The notes below the pieces were generated by a model that was not told the origin of the DNA, ran no database searches, and saw only the letters and a program-made list of their open reading frames with translations. DNA of 64,000 bases from Heterobilharzia americana (taxonomy: Eukaryota; Platyhelminthes; Trematoda; Strigeidida; Schistosomatidae): contig OX104127.1 in the NCBI GenBank assembly GCA_944470555.2, forward strand, positions 47,296,934 through 47,360,933, in the 5' to 3' direction. Every line of letters starts with the position of its first letter. The first letter of the stretch is position 1. Shown piece after piece: positions 12,634 through 26,200 of this stretch. The translations under genes and the position numbers were made by a program.

Positions 12634-13452
12634 AGAATGCTGGATAGGTGTTGCTTACACTAGCTCCTATATCATAGCCAGGGTGGGTATAGGGTCCCTT
12701 ATTCTGAACCCTCATGGGGGTAGTTTTGGATTTATTCACGTTGAGTTGTGGGCTAAACTACGTTGGTGATCCACTGGAGTTATATCCCTGGGCAGACGGA
12801 AACTGTATGGCGGGATGTGACCAGAAAAACCTGTAGTTGTTTCTCGAAACCATATTCCACAGTTCGGGTGAATTTGGCTGCCTGCGGTGGTACGCTTTGC
12901 CTGCGCCCTTGCAATTGAACGGCTGAACCCTATTATGGCTGGCTGAGATCGTCTTATTTCCCGGTTTGGGGCAAGGAGTGTTTTTATGACTGTCCTTGTA
13001 TGGGAGTGAACCAATTTGAGGAGATTCATGGCTCTGTGTGGCGCCAGGCGATTGGGGGTTCTTAATTTCGCTGGGTAGCATTGTCTGTTGTTAAAACGCT
13101 TGGATTTCTACGACGCTACGCCCAGGGATCTGCATTCAGCAACAAGGCTGAAGAGGCGGGTTGCACAGACTGGTCTACCCGTGTGATATCAGCGGATTGA
13201 CTGCCTTGGGATAATTGCAGTTCATCACTAAGATTTGTGTTGTCATCTGAGTCTACGGATACTATATTTGTGCATATTGATGGTATGGAGTCTGCGCTTC
13301 TCATGTTTCCTGTTGTATTTATAAGATCTTCTGCGGTAACTGGGGGATATGTAAAGGTCAGTGGAGTTCTAGTTAGCTTGTCGCCCTCACAACTCGTTAA
13401 CATGCCCTCCACTTTTGGTATCTCGTGGTTTTAGTGAAACTTGCGAAGTCAG

Positions 13453-14091
13453 TCAGCTACAGAATTTCCGTGTGCGACGCTGACAAGAAGTTAAGTCAGG
13501 AGGTATCTTAGCCTCGTTATATGGTGTTGTTGATGCTATAATTCTCTGGGAGTCAGGGAAGTATTTTGCATCAAACGGCGAGTTAAACTGAAATAGAACA
13601 GGACACGGGAACCTGACTGTTCTTTTCCTTGGGTGACGAACATTACAAGCCGAATCAGCCAAACCGCACGCTTGTAAACAATCAGTCTTAACCCGCTCTA
13701 GTGGGAAATTGTCAGGGACGTTGAAGATTGCTGAATTGTAGGAGAATAGCATTCGGCTGCTTGCCTCACTGGCTACAAAGTCAACTAATCTGCCACATTT
13801 TATTAAACTATCAAGTGGGGAGTTACGCTTGAGGTCTAACAAATCCATCAGTGGGAGGAGATATTCCATTTTACACTGCATATTCCCAGCTGCCTTCAAG
13901 ATTTCTAGAATATCGGACCTAACTTTATCAGCATAGCTGTAGACGTCATTCATAAGATCGGGTAACTTGAGTGACGGGCAGCAATCACCGGTGGGACTTT
14001 TAACCTTAGGCGATAGGTCAGATAATTTTGGTCTTTTCGCACTAGTACTCTTATTTCTACGGAGGCTGCTGACACTTGTTTTCATTCTCAT
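13453..14091 (-). pseudogene. ORF1 of the CR1-like LINE (212 residues)
   Basis: An intact frame of 212 codons at the 5' end of the LINE, basic at its N terminus (SLRRNKSTSAKRPKLS) and with no zinc knuckle visible. Position before the endonuclease/RT frame argues for a LINE ORF1 product, normally an RNA-binding protein. A second frame, 13412-13116 (98 residues, rich in Ser/Asp), may be its continuation. Confidence 0.6.
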
Positions 14092-14100
14092 AAAAGCAAG

Positions 14101-14910
14101 TAAGAAGTGTTGAAAGTGTGAATAACGCTATAATATTGGACAAATAATTAACGAGCTGAGTAATGACAGATATTAGATATCGGTTAAATTCAATGAAGTC
14201 GTGAGTCAGGCAATAACAATAACCTTCCTTGCTAGCTATTAAGTATTTTTCGATGGGCGGGTGACACTGTCCAACTTTCTGCTGCCATGGAGTCGAGGTA
14301 GACCTGGGTAACTTCGACGTTTGGAGGAAAGGTTCAGAGCCTAATTTATGTTGCCTGGGGTCCCAGATTTTCAGAATTTTGAAAGCGATATGTACACTCC
14401 CAAGAGATTCAGAGATTTTCCGGGAGGCAGACAGCAACCAGATGCAACTAAATCGAACAAAATTTCCTCGTACACTTGGGAAACGAGAAGTTACGTCATG
14501 TCCGTATGGTAACAGAACCATGTAATCATACTTTTTTGAAAGCAAAATGAAAACTCCAGTTTCAATATTTTTTAAACCTATAAATGTTTCCCGCTTTTAC
14601 GAAAAGCTTTCGTGCACTTAAAGATCTTTGTTTCCATTTCAGAAGCAACGACCACCGAACGGAACGTTAAAAGACACTAGGGACCACGACTGACGAATAA
14701 TTATATTCACTGCATATTATTTTTCCTTTCGCCATGGTGTCTAAAGACAAGTTCAGGAAATGAGGGGACGCTTTTTGCAGTTAGCCCAGTGGAATAGTTT
14801 TACCAGTGGAGAAACCGCCGGGTTTTTGTTTGAGGCTCATATAGTCTTAAGATTCTCATAAACCCAACCAATAACAGAGGGGTCTGTAGGGTCACAAACT
14901 TTCCCAGAAT
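14101..14910. other. Possible 5' part of the LINE, otherwise featureless
   Basis: A minus-strand frame 14545-14057 (162 codons) overlaps the start of the LINE ORF1 and may be its 5' untranslated or leader region. No domain seen; 14600-14910 holds nothing recognised. Confidence 0.4.
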
Positions 14911-15121
14911 CAGTGGCTTAGGGATCGAGGAGATTCAACTTTGATGCTGACCTTCGTAGTTCTACAGGACTCTCTAACCTGAAGACACACGATTGAGCAT
15001 CTGTGCCACTTGGCACGCTGTCGTGTCGCATTGCACCACTCGTTATCGGCTGTCTAACCAGCTGGTTGGAAAGCATCTGTATTTTGACCCGACCTCACGA
15101 ATATACTATTCCATTTGACTA
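14911..15121 (+). mobile_element. Diverged fragment of the same putative LTR
   Basis: Matches 8049-8262 (and inverted 16010-16227) with scattered substitutions, for example CCCCGACC to ACCCGACC, and increasing mismatch at the right edge. It is clearly older than the near-identical copies, so the sequence is dispersed and not unique to the duplication. Confidence 0.7.
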
Positions 15122-15524
15122 CGCCGATGCAGACAGCTTCACAATCACCGTATCCTATTTTTAAAAAGAACACGTAAGGAAGGAGACTTCTAGGACGAAC
15201 GACACCAGCCGATAGATAACTCCGACCTTTAACTTAATGTGCACGGCACAGTAACGTCTTTATAAAACTGCAGTTTTTCCCATGTGCATAATATTTAAAC
15301 TCTCAGTGTCGGGAAGGAGCTGAAGCTGCGACTCATTATTTCGCCAACAAAATTGTCCTCGTGGATTAAGAAACTGTCATGGAAAGAGAAGAAAATAATG
15401 TAACAGAAGCCAAGTATAAGGTTCGTCTGAAGGATCACTTGAAAGAAGATTTCGCAGCGACCTAACAACAGTGAGGTCAAAAAGTAACGGGCAGCATCTG
15501 ACATGTGCCAGCCGATGTTATGGG
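15122..15524. other. No gene recognised
   Basis: Between the diverged LTR fragment and segmental copy B. A 77-codon frame (15528-15295) has no recognisable domain. Confidence 0.5.
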
Positions 15525-15843
15525 GCAATCTGTTTAGGCGCTGGCGATCTGCGAGATCACTTTTCTTCAGAATTGCAGCTTTTAGAAGTGCATAGGGACC
15601 ACTTACTTCAGGTCTAAATGTATGCGCTGTAACGTGCCTGTTTAATTACCGCGGTAGTGAACGAGTGACTGCAAGGAATCGAGAATGTGAATCTGCTACC
15701 CCCTGTTCCCGAAAATCTGCCTCGGCATACACAAAACATGTTTCTGCGCCGTCAGTCCAGTATGACACGAATCCGATGGTGTTCGTCGTCAGTTTGAAAC
15801 GGATAAGTTTCGGAGTACGTTCGGGCGTGGAATGATGTTGCAA
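15525..15843 (-). pseudogene. Truncated Gypsy-type gag fragment (third copy)
   Basis: N-terminal part of the same gag sequence, cut at the left edge of segmental duplication copy B inside the LNRLL motif. Confidence 0.65.
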
Positions 15844-15922
15844 ATGGATATGTAAAGGTTATCAAAATAAAACGACGTACAAGTATGAAAAGGAAAGGGC
15901 TCACCGATCTAGGAATTGCCAT

Positions 15923-16440
15923 TGTTCGAAATTGACAGACTCAAAGGACAGTCACTAGTTATTCGCACCAGTAATATGCCCACGAATGCGAGATCGAGGA
16001 AGAACACACTGGCATGGTTAGATGGAATGATATATTCGTGAGGTCGGGGCAAAATACAGATGCTTTCCAACCAGCTGGTTAGACAGCCGATAACGAGTGG
16101 TGCAATGCGACACGACAGCGTGCCAAGTGGCACAGATGCTCAATCGTGTGTCTTCAGGTTAGAGAGTCCTGTAGAACTACGAAGGTCAGCATCAAAGTTG
16201 AATCTCTTCGATCCCTAGGCTACTGATTCCGGCTTAGCATGTGACGCCACAAGCTGACTTATTCCGTAGTTACGTGAGTTATGACAATGGGCTTCTGGCT
16301 TTTCACCTCGGTTGCTCCAGTATCGAAAGTCAGGTTAGCATATAATAAAAAGCGCAGCCACCGATGTGGCTGTTCAAAAGAAACGTATTCCTGGATAGTT
16401 ACAAAGACTATCTAAACTGAAGACATAAGCCTGACTATAC
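15923..16440 (-). mobile_element. Putative LTR, segmental-duplication copy B
   Basis: Equivalent of 3970-4487, about 460 bp upstream of the downstream TMEM164 exon 1. Confidence 0.4.
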
Positions 16441-16903
16441 ACCTAGGATGTACTAGTGGCTAAATATGGCTTGACGGCCGGTAAAATGAAGTGTGAGAAT
16501 GATGGCATACTTCTGGCCAAACCTAAAGACTAAAACAATGGAGCTTGAAATTCATGCAAATACAAAGTTGCAGTGTTGTTTGAGACAAATCATCCTGAGT
16601 ATCATGTTCGGGAAAGATAATCACAAGCAATCTTTGAAATAGACATTTGATATTTTGAAACCACTGAAAAATACTCAAAGGACTTGTTAACCAAATACGA
16701 AACAAAGTCTCAGGTTTGTTTGTTCACATTCGATTTGAGTGCGCTAAGCGAGGGGGTTTTCGTATGGAATTTCGATGATCCAGCGTTGTCTTCTAACGGG
16801 GAAGCTATCACTCTTTGGTGGGCGTATCGGTGCTCACAAATGAATTTTCTATCAAACTGAAGCTGTGAAGCCGATCAGGGACCTTTAATCGATCTCAGGG
16901 ACA

Positions 16904-17218
16904 ATGTTTCGTTGGACATACGTAGGTGTCAACACAAGTATTGAAGGTGCAGGTGGTCAGGGTTGCGTTGACTATATTCCAACTGCAAGGAGATTCCTGG
17001 AGTCTGTATTTGTTTGCATCATGTTTTCTTACACTGCATACTGGTCATACCTAAAACTAAAAGTTGAGATTCCACGACAACAGAGTGAACCCGTAAAGCT
17101 GAGACAGGCAATTCTTGTGGTGCACTCTTTTGTATTTGGAATAGAATTTGGATTTAAGTTGGCAACTAGCACACTTATATGGATATTGAACCCATGCCAT
17201 ATCATAACAGTATTGCAG
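16904..17218 (+). CDS. TMEM164: TMEM164 coding exon 1 (downstream copy)
   Basis: Residues 1-105. The start is the first Met of the open frame, and the GVN..I.G.GG.GC and RRFLESV positions align with the N terminus of the vertebrate protein. The donor GTAGGA follows codon 105 in phase 0. This copy is closest to exon 2 and is the simplest choice for the main transcript. Confidence 0.88.
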
Positions 17219-20200
17219 GTAGGATTTGGAGATGTTTTCAACGTAGGAATTTTTTCTGTGTTTATGAGGTAGCCGTCAGACGTTAAGGTCTCTCTTATCG
17301 TTCCCTATTGTTTTTGCTGCGGTTGCTTTAAGTATTGTGTGAATTCGTTGGGCCTTCCGAACGATAGATAGTTTTTGATCGGTGCGATTATTTTGCAGTC
17401 GTACGTACTCAGGTTTCGTGGCTATTAGGTCAGTGTTGAGCCACTCACTGTGCGAGACGTCAGGCCAAATGTGCAGTATGCTGTTTATTTTTCATTGCAT
17501 TTGTCTTGATGTTTCTATGTTCTGCATTCGGTCTCATATCAAGCATATTTAGTCCTACTTTTGGGTCAGAATTCTAACAATTGCCCCTTTGTCTGACCCG
17601 GTATTTATTAGGGTGGCCCTATGTCCGGCTGCATTGACCCCGCGTGATCGGTGCCCTGACGTTTTGCCCAGTTTGCATCACATCTGGCCTCGTATCAGAT
17701 TCGTTACTGGACGGTGGGCCCAACTTTGTCCCATTTGACCGAATGATGTTGACGTAATAGATTCATTGTTTGCAGTTTTGGAATAAAGGCCTGTTCAGAA
17801 TTTGAAAAGAATTCCAGTATTCTCCCATCCTGGCTTTATCAAAGCTAAAGCAGGAGGGAATAGGTGTATTGAGAACTGTGTTGTGTTTTCCAGTCATTGC
17901 TTGAAACAAGCTGTTGGGCGGATTGCAATAGAAATAGTATCCTTGTAACTCAGGGTGGTGTATCATAATTTATACCTACATGACAGTCATTAGTGGATAG
18001 TCGCCTCACTGGAAAAAGAACTAGACGTTCAATCATCTTGTCCAGTGCTCAACTCATGCTCCACCAACTAACCTGGGCAACTGAGTAGTATCATACACTA
18101 AGTGTGGCTCACAACCTAGCATATTTATCTGCGTTAATTTATTTATACAAAACGCACCACTTTAGTAAGTCGTATACGGTTGTTTAGTTTCGTTTTTTAT
18201 AGGTTTTCGAACGTATTGATCCTGTTTTTTCTGAGTCGTTCTTGTCTTGAACAAGGATTCATCTACAGGCATGTTCAGTTAACTGTAGATAGACCTAGCC
18301 CTTTTAGTTCTCACGGTCACTGAACCTTTCTCTTCACTTCAGATATTACTTTTGGCTTCTTCATCACCTACTGTCACAAATACACTTTTTCGGTTACATG
18401 TGCACATGATGAATGGTCCTTTATTGGCGTTAACTTTTCCAATATTAAATACTCGATTCGTAAGTCCTTATTAATACAATTTGCTGTTTTATCCTTATCA
18501 GTTAGTGCATCTATTTTTGGTTTTACTGCCTTACATCACTGGTAAAAAAGTATTTCCTATCGCTAGTTTCGTGGCGTTAAAGTTAGTTATTTCGGCCGTG
18601 ACTATCTTTGTTTGGAAGTAAAACAGGAGACTAGACTAACCTCGTGACGTTACTTGCTCAATGAGTCGAAGTCTAAGTTGAAAACTCGAGTTTTTATTTT
18701 TGCAAAACTTTCGTTGTCTTTCTAATTACCTAGTGTTACATTGTAGCGTTAGGACTGCAACTCATCGGTCCAGTCACTCCACTTTCCGCCAGTGGTTTAC
18801 GGTTTTGAACCACCTGTCGAGGTCAAGCCAGCTAGATGTCATCCCTCGCACAATAAGTATTGCCCATACTGCACGAAGTGCTTCGTATTCAGTGATCTGA
18901 TAACAAAAAAGATACGAAATCTAAATCGGCGACATCTATTTAGCCTTTGTGGTTCACTGAAAGAAAGCTTAGAGCTTATGTCATGCAGAAGGCTGAGAAT
19001 TGCGGTTTTTACCATTTGCCGAGGATAAGCTTCCTAACAACCAACTCACTGATTTTGCGGATATTTTCCATGAACTGAGACATCCATTTTGAGTTTACGG
19101 TCGGAAAAGTTGGTACCTTGTTTAATTTGTGGTTATCTTAATCGTTTCTTATACCCCTTTGGTAGTTTGGGTCTCAAAATCTGTCGAATCGAAACACACT
19201 CAACACCCACCCATATGTTCATGCAGTGGGTAATTAGCCACACCTATTGTAAGGGCTATCGATATTACCTGGCTGCCGAAACCTCGGTAGAGTGAAATTC
19301 GAGACTACAACTCATTTGTTCAAAACTTAGTGCCTAGACCAATGAACCACAACTTCAGTGATGGTGACTTAAGTATTCCACTAAGCAAGTAAAACCATAC
19401 CAAATAGAATTCAGTGTTTTGAATGTAAGTAAAAATCTAATACGGGCTCCCATACACCTACTTCAGTCTGACTAACCAAGTGGTTTCATCAGTCGTCGCG
19501 CAGTAATAGTGGCTTTTAGCGTAGTACAGTATATGTACCCTGTTAAGTTGCATTTCACATAAAGTGTTCTGTCAGAAAGTAGTACCGTTTACAACTCAGA
19601 TGCAATTATAGCCCGCTAATGTAATCAGTACAACGCAATTTTCCAACCAAGTACTAATCTCTATACTTCGTAATAAGCCACACCTCTTGCATGAAGAAAA
19701 ATTACCACCTAATCGAAGAAACTTCGATGGATTTGAAGCTGCCTAAGTGTAACTGAGCGAGCATTCCTTTCTCACCAACTTCTACGTTGTTCTGTACCTT
19801 ACTATTACTTGTTCTCGTAAAGTGCTTTAGTCAAAAAAGTATTCATGCTATTCTAAATTTCCAAATGTACTACTCAACCTACTGGTGCATGCCTGCGTTT
19901 GAACAGGTATTCGTTAAATACCAGAAAAATTTAGCTTCGTTAACCAACAAATATGTACCATTTCCTTGATGTTTCTTTTTGCTTGACAAGTACTGTATTG
20001 TATTCTACCGAACAGCACAGGTTCAACTTCGAACTGTACGTAACAAGTTTTACATCTTTTTTTGTTCTTCATAGCTACCATTTGAACGTGTGACCTATTT
20101 TATACAGCATTTTTTGATCGTTCTGATTCCTGTTTGCTTTGCAAACCAGAGTAGTAAGTTCCATTTTTCTGTTAAGCTATTTGGATTAGTTTGTAGAATT

Positions 20201-23200
20201 AGATGTTTCCTCTTTGTGAATCCATACACTTTTCCTGCTATCTCTGTAAATGACACAGTGGTTTGATACACAAGGTAGTGGAGCAGTGTTAAGTGTTACA
20301 TTTCCCTGGTCGCAAGTGAACGAAGATAATGTGCCATTCACCCCCGTCGACTTGTGTAGTTTGTGTGCACTATTGGTTTGAAATCAGGATTGTCCAATTT
20401 CGGTGGGTAAACCATCTATATCCATCAACCTTACGTTAAGCTCTACACATTCACTTTCGCCTTCAGCTTTGTGGGAACACTTTCAGCACATGAAGACAAG
20501 GAGCAAAACCTTTTTAACTGGCTATAAACACACGACCTTATAAATCACTTTGAGAGGGTGGGCTAGCTCCTCATCTTCAACCGTACCATGGCATTTAAGT
20601 GATATGAAAATTGCAATCAGTCAATATCAACGTAGGACCAGGCATTACTGCGTAACGGTCTGAGTTGCCACACCTCATATCAGTACATCAAGTAGAAAGG
20701 TAGTGAGGTGAAGGATGAAAATTGCAGAGGTTGAAAAGTAACGCAGGTTCTGGAACTTAGTCATTGGGTTAGAGAGTGATTATATATTGGATTATTTTAT
20801 TTGATGTAGATTTTTTCGAGCTCAGTTCATTGCTCATAACCCTGGCAAAGTAATCACACAACTTCCTGACTTTGTTTTATAGTTATCTCTTCTCTGACTA
20901 TAGTTTAACTTTACGTATATGCGGACTTTGTATTGGATCGTTGCTATTACACGTTTAGTGTTGATTCGATACACAAAGACCAGTGGTCAACCTTTCATTT
21001 CACATAACTACATTAATCCTAAGGACTGTTACGCTGTCACATCCATTTTCGTGGTTGTAATGCATTCATGGAAATGGCTGAATTCATTCTATTATTGAAC
21101 ATGATAGTGTCTATCATTCCATATTTAGTCACATTTCTATGCTCTATTAGGCACTTAGGTTGGACTGTTTGTCGGAAGTACAATGGTTTCGTAATTACAC
21201 GTTTAAGGAACATTTTACTAGGTTATGTAGGTTTTTAAACAAGATTGGTTTCCGGCGGTTTCCATACTTGTTAAAAAAAGTAAGGTTTTGTTTGTGAAAG
21301 CTTGTTTTGTGAGTAAATTCCCAAGATATACAGGCTTTAATATAAAAGAAAATATCCTCATAGATGTTCGCAACAACACATCCGATCAGTTGTTTCGGTG
21401 ATACTGAATCATGTCAAACTTACACAAAGTGGAGATATGAAACATTTAGTCAGTTAAGCAGATAGATGAATGTAGAATATGATTCAAAGATGCATCAATC
21501 CTAGTTGCTGCCACCGCAGCAGCATGCAAAGAAACGTATAGAGAAGTGATGTTGAGGTAGACAAGTGTGTATAGACATACGGAATAAATAAATGAAGGTT
21601 GATAAAATGTTCAAAACCTTTAAAATGACAAGGAGTGTACATATCTGTGCTATTACAACCAATTTTTGGGCACCTTACCAAGAGTATCAAACTATTGATT
21701 TCTATCGTCTCAAAAACCCAAGCTAGACAGTTTATACTCCCTATGTGTCTCAGTCTGACCATCCTTAGCCTTTTTCCGACTTAATCCTACTTTAGTCAAC
21801 ATCACACATCAAGGTAGGTGGTGGGTCGGCATGCACAAATGTCCAAGCCACCCCTGTCAGTGTTCGTTCACAATCTGATCGATTGACTTACCTTCCCTGT
21901 CTAGTACTCTTCATCTATCTTCAACAGTGCTCACAATGATTCCACCTTGCGTAAGCAACTGTACATAGGTACTTGTGATCAAAATCTGTAGTCCCTTCCC
22001 ATCTACTTTCGATAGCCTTGTTTCACAACAGTATAGTAGGAGTGGATTGCAGTGCAGTATACTCATCCTTTGATAGTTAGTACGTTTATACCAAAGTCAA
22101 ATAGCAATAATGACAATAGGCATCCTCGGTGGACACCACTACTTGTCGTTAATTTGGATGAAAACTCCTTTTAGGTCCTCACAAAGCTGCATGAGTTCGA
22201 GTAGAGAGATTTGCTTAGTTGTTGGTAGTTGTTCGCTACTTCTTTCACAGTCAAACACTACTGCAATGTCTCTGGATCGACAGAATCGAATGCAGTCTTT
22301 TTTGTCAAGATATATGACAGATGTCGATCGCCTATAAGTATCTCTGCCCTCAAGAACTTGTCGAAACGCAAAGATTTCATCGGTACACATGTCCAGGTCT
22401 CAAAGCTATCTAGTTTTCTTGAACTCCACTCGGGCGTTGGATAACTGTAGATAGTAGGATCTTAGAAAAGGTCTTAGTGCTCTTGATTTCTTGGGGTACC
22501 TGGAAAAGAAGGGTTAGTACGTGATAGCAGAACCCAATAGACTTCTGCTTGAGACCGGTCACGCACGTCCATTTTAGAAGTTTGAGACTTGAGTTTGTTG
22601 GTTTTGAATCCGAATATCAACCTATATTGCCGGCATCGGTATGCCGCGGGGTAGGAAAAAGTGTGGTGTTTTTGAGGCCACCTTTCAGCATCAGCGTGGC
22701 ACTGCTGGTCATCAAAGGAAAACAACTTACTGTTGTCACCTCATCCAGCCAGCAGTACGACTCCGCCCTCACACCATCATATCGTACCTATTTACACTAC
22801 AACAGTAACTGCTTTTCTTCCTACCGATATCCAACAGACCTTTCTAGCATGTAGGACCCAGATTGAATAGGCGTCCCACCAGCGTAGCTCGTAGGGTAAT
22901 TGTGATATATAAGCCCTACCACCCCATCAAGGTGGCAGCTACCGGTTGGTTAGTATTATTCAAACTGTTGTTATAAGATGAAGGCTACTGTCCCATTTTT
23001 ATGAACTGGAATGATCAAACTAAACCAGTCTAGTGGAAACTTTTTCAAAGTCTTTTTACCAACGTCCTGAGAGGTAATCACACGCCCATCCTTTTCAACG
23101 ATCTGTCAAACCATAATCTTAACAGTATCCTTAGTTACCCTTGATACTTGTCGTGTGTCACCTAGTGTTGATGCTTCCTCAGTCTATCTTTCTCCATCCA

Positions 23201-26200
23201 TCACTACTCGCAGTCATTGCGAAGAAACAAACAAAAAAAATCCACCTACCACATCTCTTAAAAGTGCATCGGTTCAATTCTCCAAGCTTCACAGTAGCGT
23301 GCAAAGACTGACATCAGACTACACAATAATCTATGAGAGAATTTAAAATTGGGGTTATTAAAAACATCCAAGCTTTAGAAATCACCAAAACGTAAATACA
23401 TCTGTCCCACTGCAACCGACTTTCAGCCATTTCACCAAGAGTCTTCAACCACTAATTCTTATCCACTCGGAGACCCCAGTCAAGCAGTCTACACTTCCTC
23501 ATACGTCTCACACCAAGACTCGGAGAGTTCATGAACTAATGACACGTCTTAGTCTGGCCACTCAGCCTAGTTCAACTCCTAGCGTTGCCCGTCGAGGTAC
23601 GCGGTGGCTTGGCATGCGCAACATATTTCCAAGCCACCTCAGCTAATGCAGGTTCACAATCTGGTCGGCTGACTTTATTTTCTTGCCTAGTACCGTTCGT
23701 CCAACCTCGACATTGCTCACATTATTTCAAGACGCACAAGGAATGCTACGGAGATATCTGTGATTAAAAGCTTATAACCGCTTCATATCTCCTACTTTTA
23801 ACGGCTATGTCTCAACCGTATAACAGGACAGGTAGAACTAAAGCGCAGTAAACTCTTTTCACAGGCAGTTGTTCATTACGAAGAATCTCAGTTAGTTTGC
23901 GGTTGGACTGCTTTCGCTTCTTATCTTGCTGAGTCAGATCGAATAAGTCTTGCATCAATCAGTTCGGATGAGATTGCGGAAATCTACTGGATTCTGCGAA
24001 CCGTTAAACGCATAATACCGGCTGTATTTACCAACAAACTGAATATCACCCCAGGCTTCATGAGAAACAGAGTTGCTGCCATGTTCCGATAAACGCTTAT
24101 CTACCTTCTTTGTAAATGCACACCCAATGTTCTCATCTTCCAGTCGAGTACGCAAAGGCTTTACTGTCATCTGTTTCCTGTGCCCATTAAGGTGCAGAAA
24201 TACACATGCTTGTACTATCGCTCAATAAGAGTCCATGCAGCTACTTCAGAAAGAACGACAATCCCCACCCATCCTCTCTGTACACCATTGGTTTGATGTC
24301 GACAAAAACCAAGGAAAACTATCCCCTCTTATGCTTGAATTTAGTACTGGAGAGAAACAACAGAATTAGAAGAGACGATCACCCTTGTCGGTTGGTCGAC
24401 GTGGGATGATACTGTGGATATATCTCCATGATACCTTTTGGATTGGCACAGCTTTCCTAATTGGGCCACCTGTTATTAGGACTAAATGTGAACATTTAGC
24501 TTGGTGTAGCGAAACTCATAGCTTTCAATAGGTCTTGAGTGGTATTCAGTTGAGAAGTACGGTTTTCGCTCTGCAACTTAATCCTATAATACCTTCTTTA
24601 GGGAGTCCACCGTCACTAGTCGTTGAATCTTGTGGCAATCTTCAGTCAGTTAGTGGATATGAATATGAAACCTGGCATTGCAATGTAGTGTTTCGAGTTG
24701 CCACACCTCATTACAGTACTTAGAGGTAGGAGGTATCAAGTTGAAAGAGGAAAATACAGCGAAGTAATTGAACGTAGTAGAAAGTCGTAAAAAGAACAGA
24801 AATAGGTATAAAACAATAACGAAGTACGATATGACCATTAGAATAGAAATAATCCGGGATTCATCTGCTCTGCTGAGATCAGTTCTCAGCCATATCACCA
24901 AGAAAATCCAGTCATTGCTTTCTGTTGCCATGTGGATCTCAACTGAGAAGCATACGTTTCCTTACTCAGGTTAAACCAACAGTCAGAGATGTTACATATT
25001 GATGCCATATTCCAGCTTGACTGCTATTCCAGTCTGGAACTACTTCAGTTATCACTGCACAACGAGGTAGGCGATGACTAGCCCCGCGATACACCCATGT
25101 TTCCTGCTAACCAAGCTCATAAAGGTTGACAACTTAGTCAACTTTTACCTTAGACTCTACGCCTGACATCTGTGCTACTGACATGGTAGCTGTGTTGAAG
25201 AGAAGTTTAATAGAACAAAAGAGATTATTTATTGGCCAACTGCAGTCGATAAAAATATTATCTTATAATGTGATATTAGCACGCATTCTCTCTTTCGATA
25301 TCCCAGTGTGCAGTGTTCTTGCCCTACTTGTACTCGATATTCTGTCTTTTTCCCTCTCACACCATCGCTAGTCAGTCGTTATCATTTTTTGTGTTGTCCC
25401 ATGTTGCACTGTACTACTGATATGCATCCCTATAAGTAGCGCTCACCACACTTGCTTTGCGCCTGAACATCAAAAATTCGTCTCTATAGTCTTGTGGGGT
25501 TACCTCATAGCTACATTCTCTAGTTGCGCCTGCAATTTCGCTTTTCAGTGCCACTCGACGAAATTCTCGCGCTCACTGATATTCACGCCTTTCTGTTTAT
25601 CGCTTTTCTTGATTGCGGACACTGGATTGTGCCTTTCGGGGAATAAATAAGGTCCTCACCTTGAGTTCATTTGATCCTTTATCATTGCATAGAACACGTT
25701 ATGTAGTATGAGATATTACATTTTCCAAACAACTTTATCACTCTTGTCTGAATCAACTACTTCCTTCCACCTTCATGCAGTCTTTCACAACAAATTATTT
25801 TGTAGCAGTGTAAAATAAATTCTTCTTACGTTTTCAGTAATGTATTTTTTCATCTGCTTTGTTGAATTTAACAAAGCTGATGTGCTTAATTTGACCTTTA
25901 TTTGACTTACATCACACTTTGTTCAGTCTATTCGTCACAGATAGATAATTTCATACTTTATCTCTTAACCAGTTTACAAGCGTTTTGTAATCCTGAATGG
26001 CCGTATTTTTTCTTACTGTCTGACACTACAAAACGAGTTCTTAGAAATGATATCTGTATTCATCGCATTCGATAGATAAGGAACGTGTTCGTAATGATAT
26101 TTTGTTACTTAGGCTCATATTTATTGGTTGGAGAGATATAAGAGACTGGGTGTACTGTAACAGCCCTATGCTTTGGATGAAATTGTTTTCAAGGTAAAAC

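Larger units (their letters stand above)
10273..14100 (-). mobile_element. CR1-like LINE with ORF1 and ORF2, degenerate
   Basis: Minus strand. ORF1-like frame at 14091-13453. Endonuclease end at about 12630-12500 (RRNNMLDLIFMNN ... ESDHE). Reverse transcriptase from about 11700 (NYRPVSIPSVLSRIMEKVV), fingers/palm at 11443-11027 with an altered active-site box SADDQKLV, then thumb and C-terminal domain to IWNRLSRDVRRC and a stop at 10292. The 3' end has two tandem CCAATAA units (10274-10289), like the short 3' repeats of CR1 elements. ORF2 is broken by several frameshifts. Confidence 0.85.
15525..17359 (+). repeat. Direct segmental duplication, copy B (carries TMEM164 exon 1)
   Basis: Second copy of 3572-5406. 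Its left edge falls inside the gag fragment, so the copy is cut without respect to element ends. Confidence 0.95.

Noticed and set aside
12074..12769. 231-codon plus-strand frame
   Set aside because: It is the complement of the LINE endonuclease/RT coding region on the minus strand, with no recognisable domain in its own frame.
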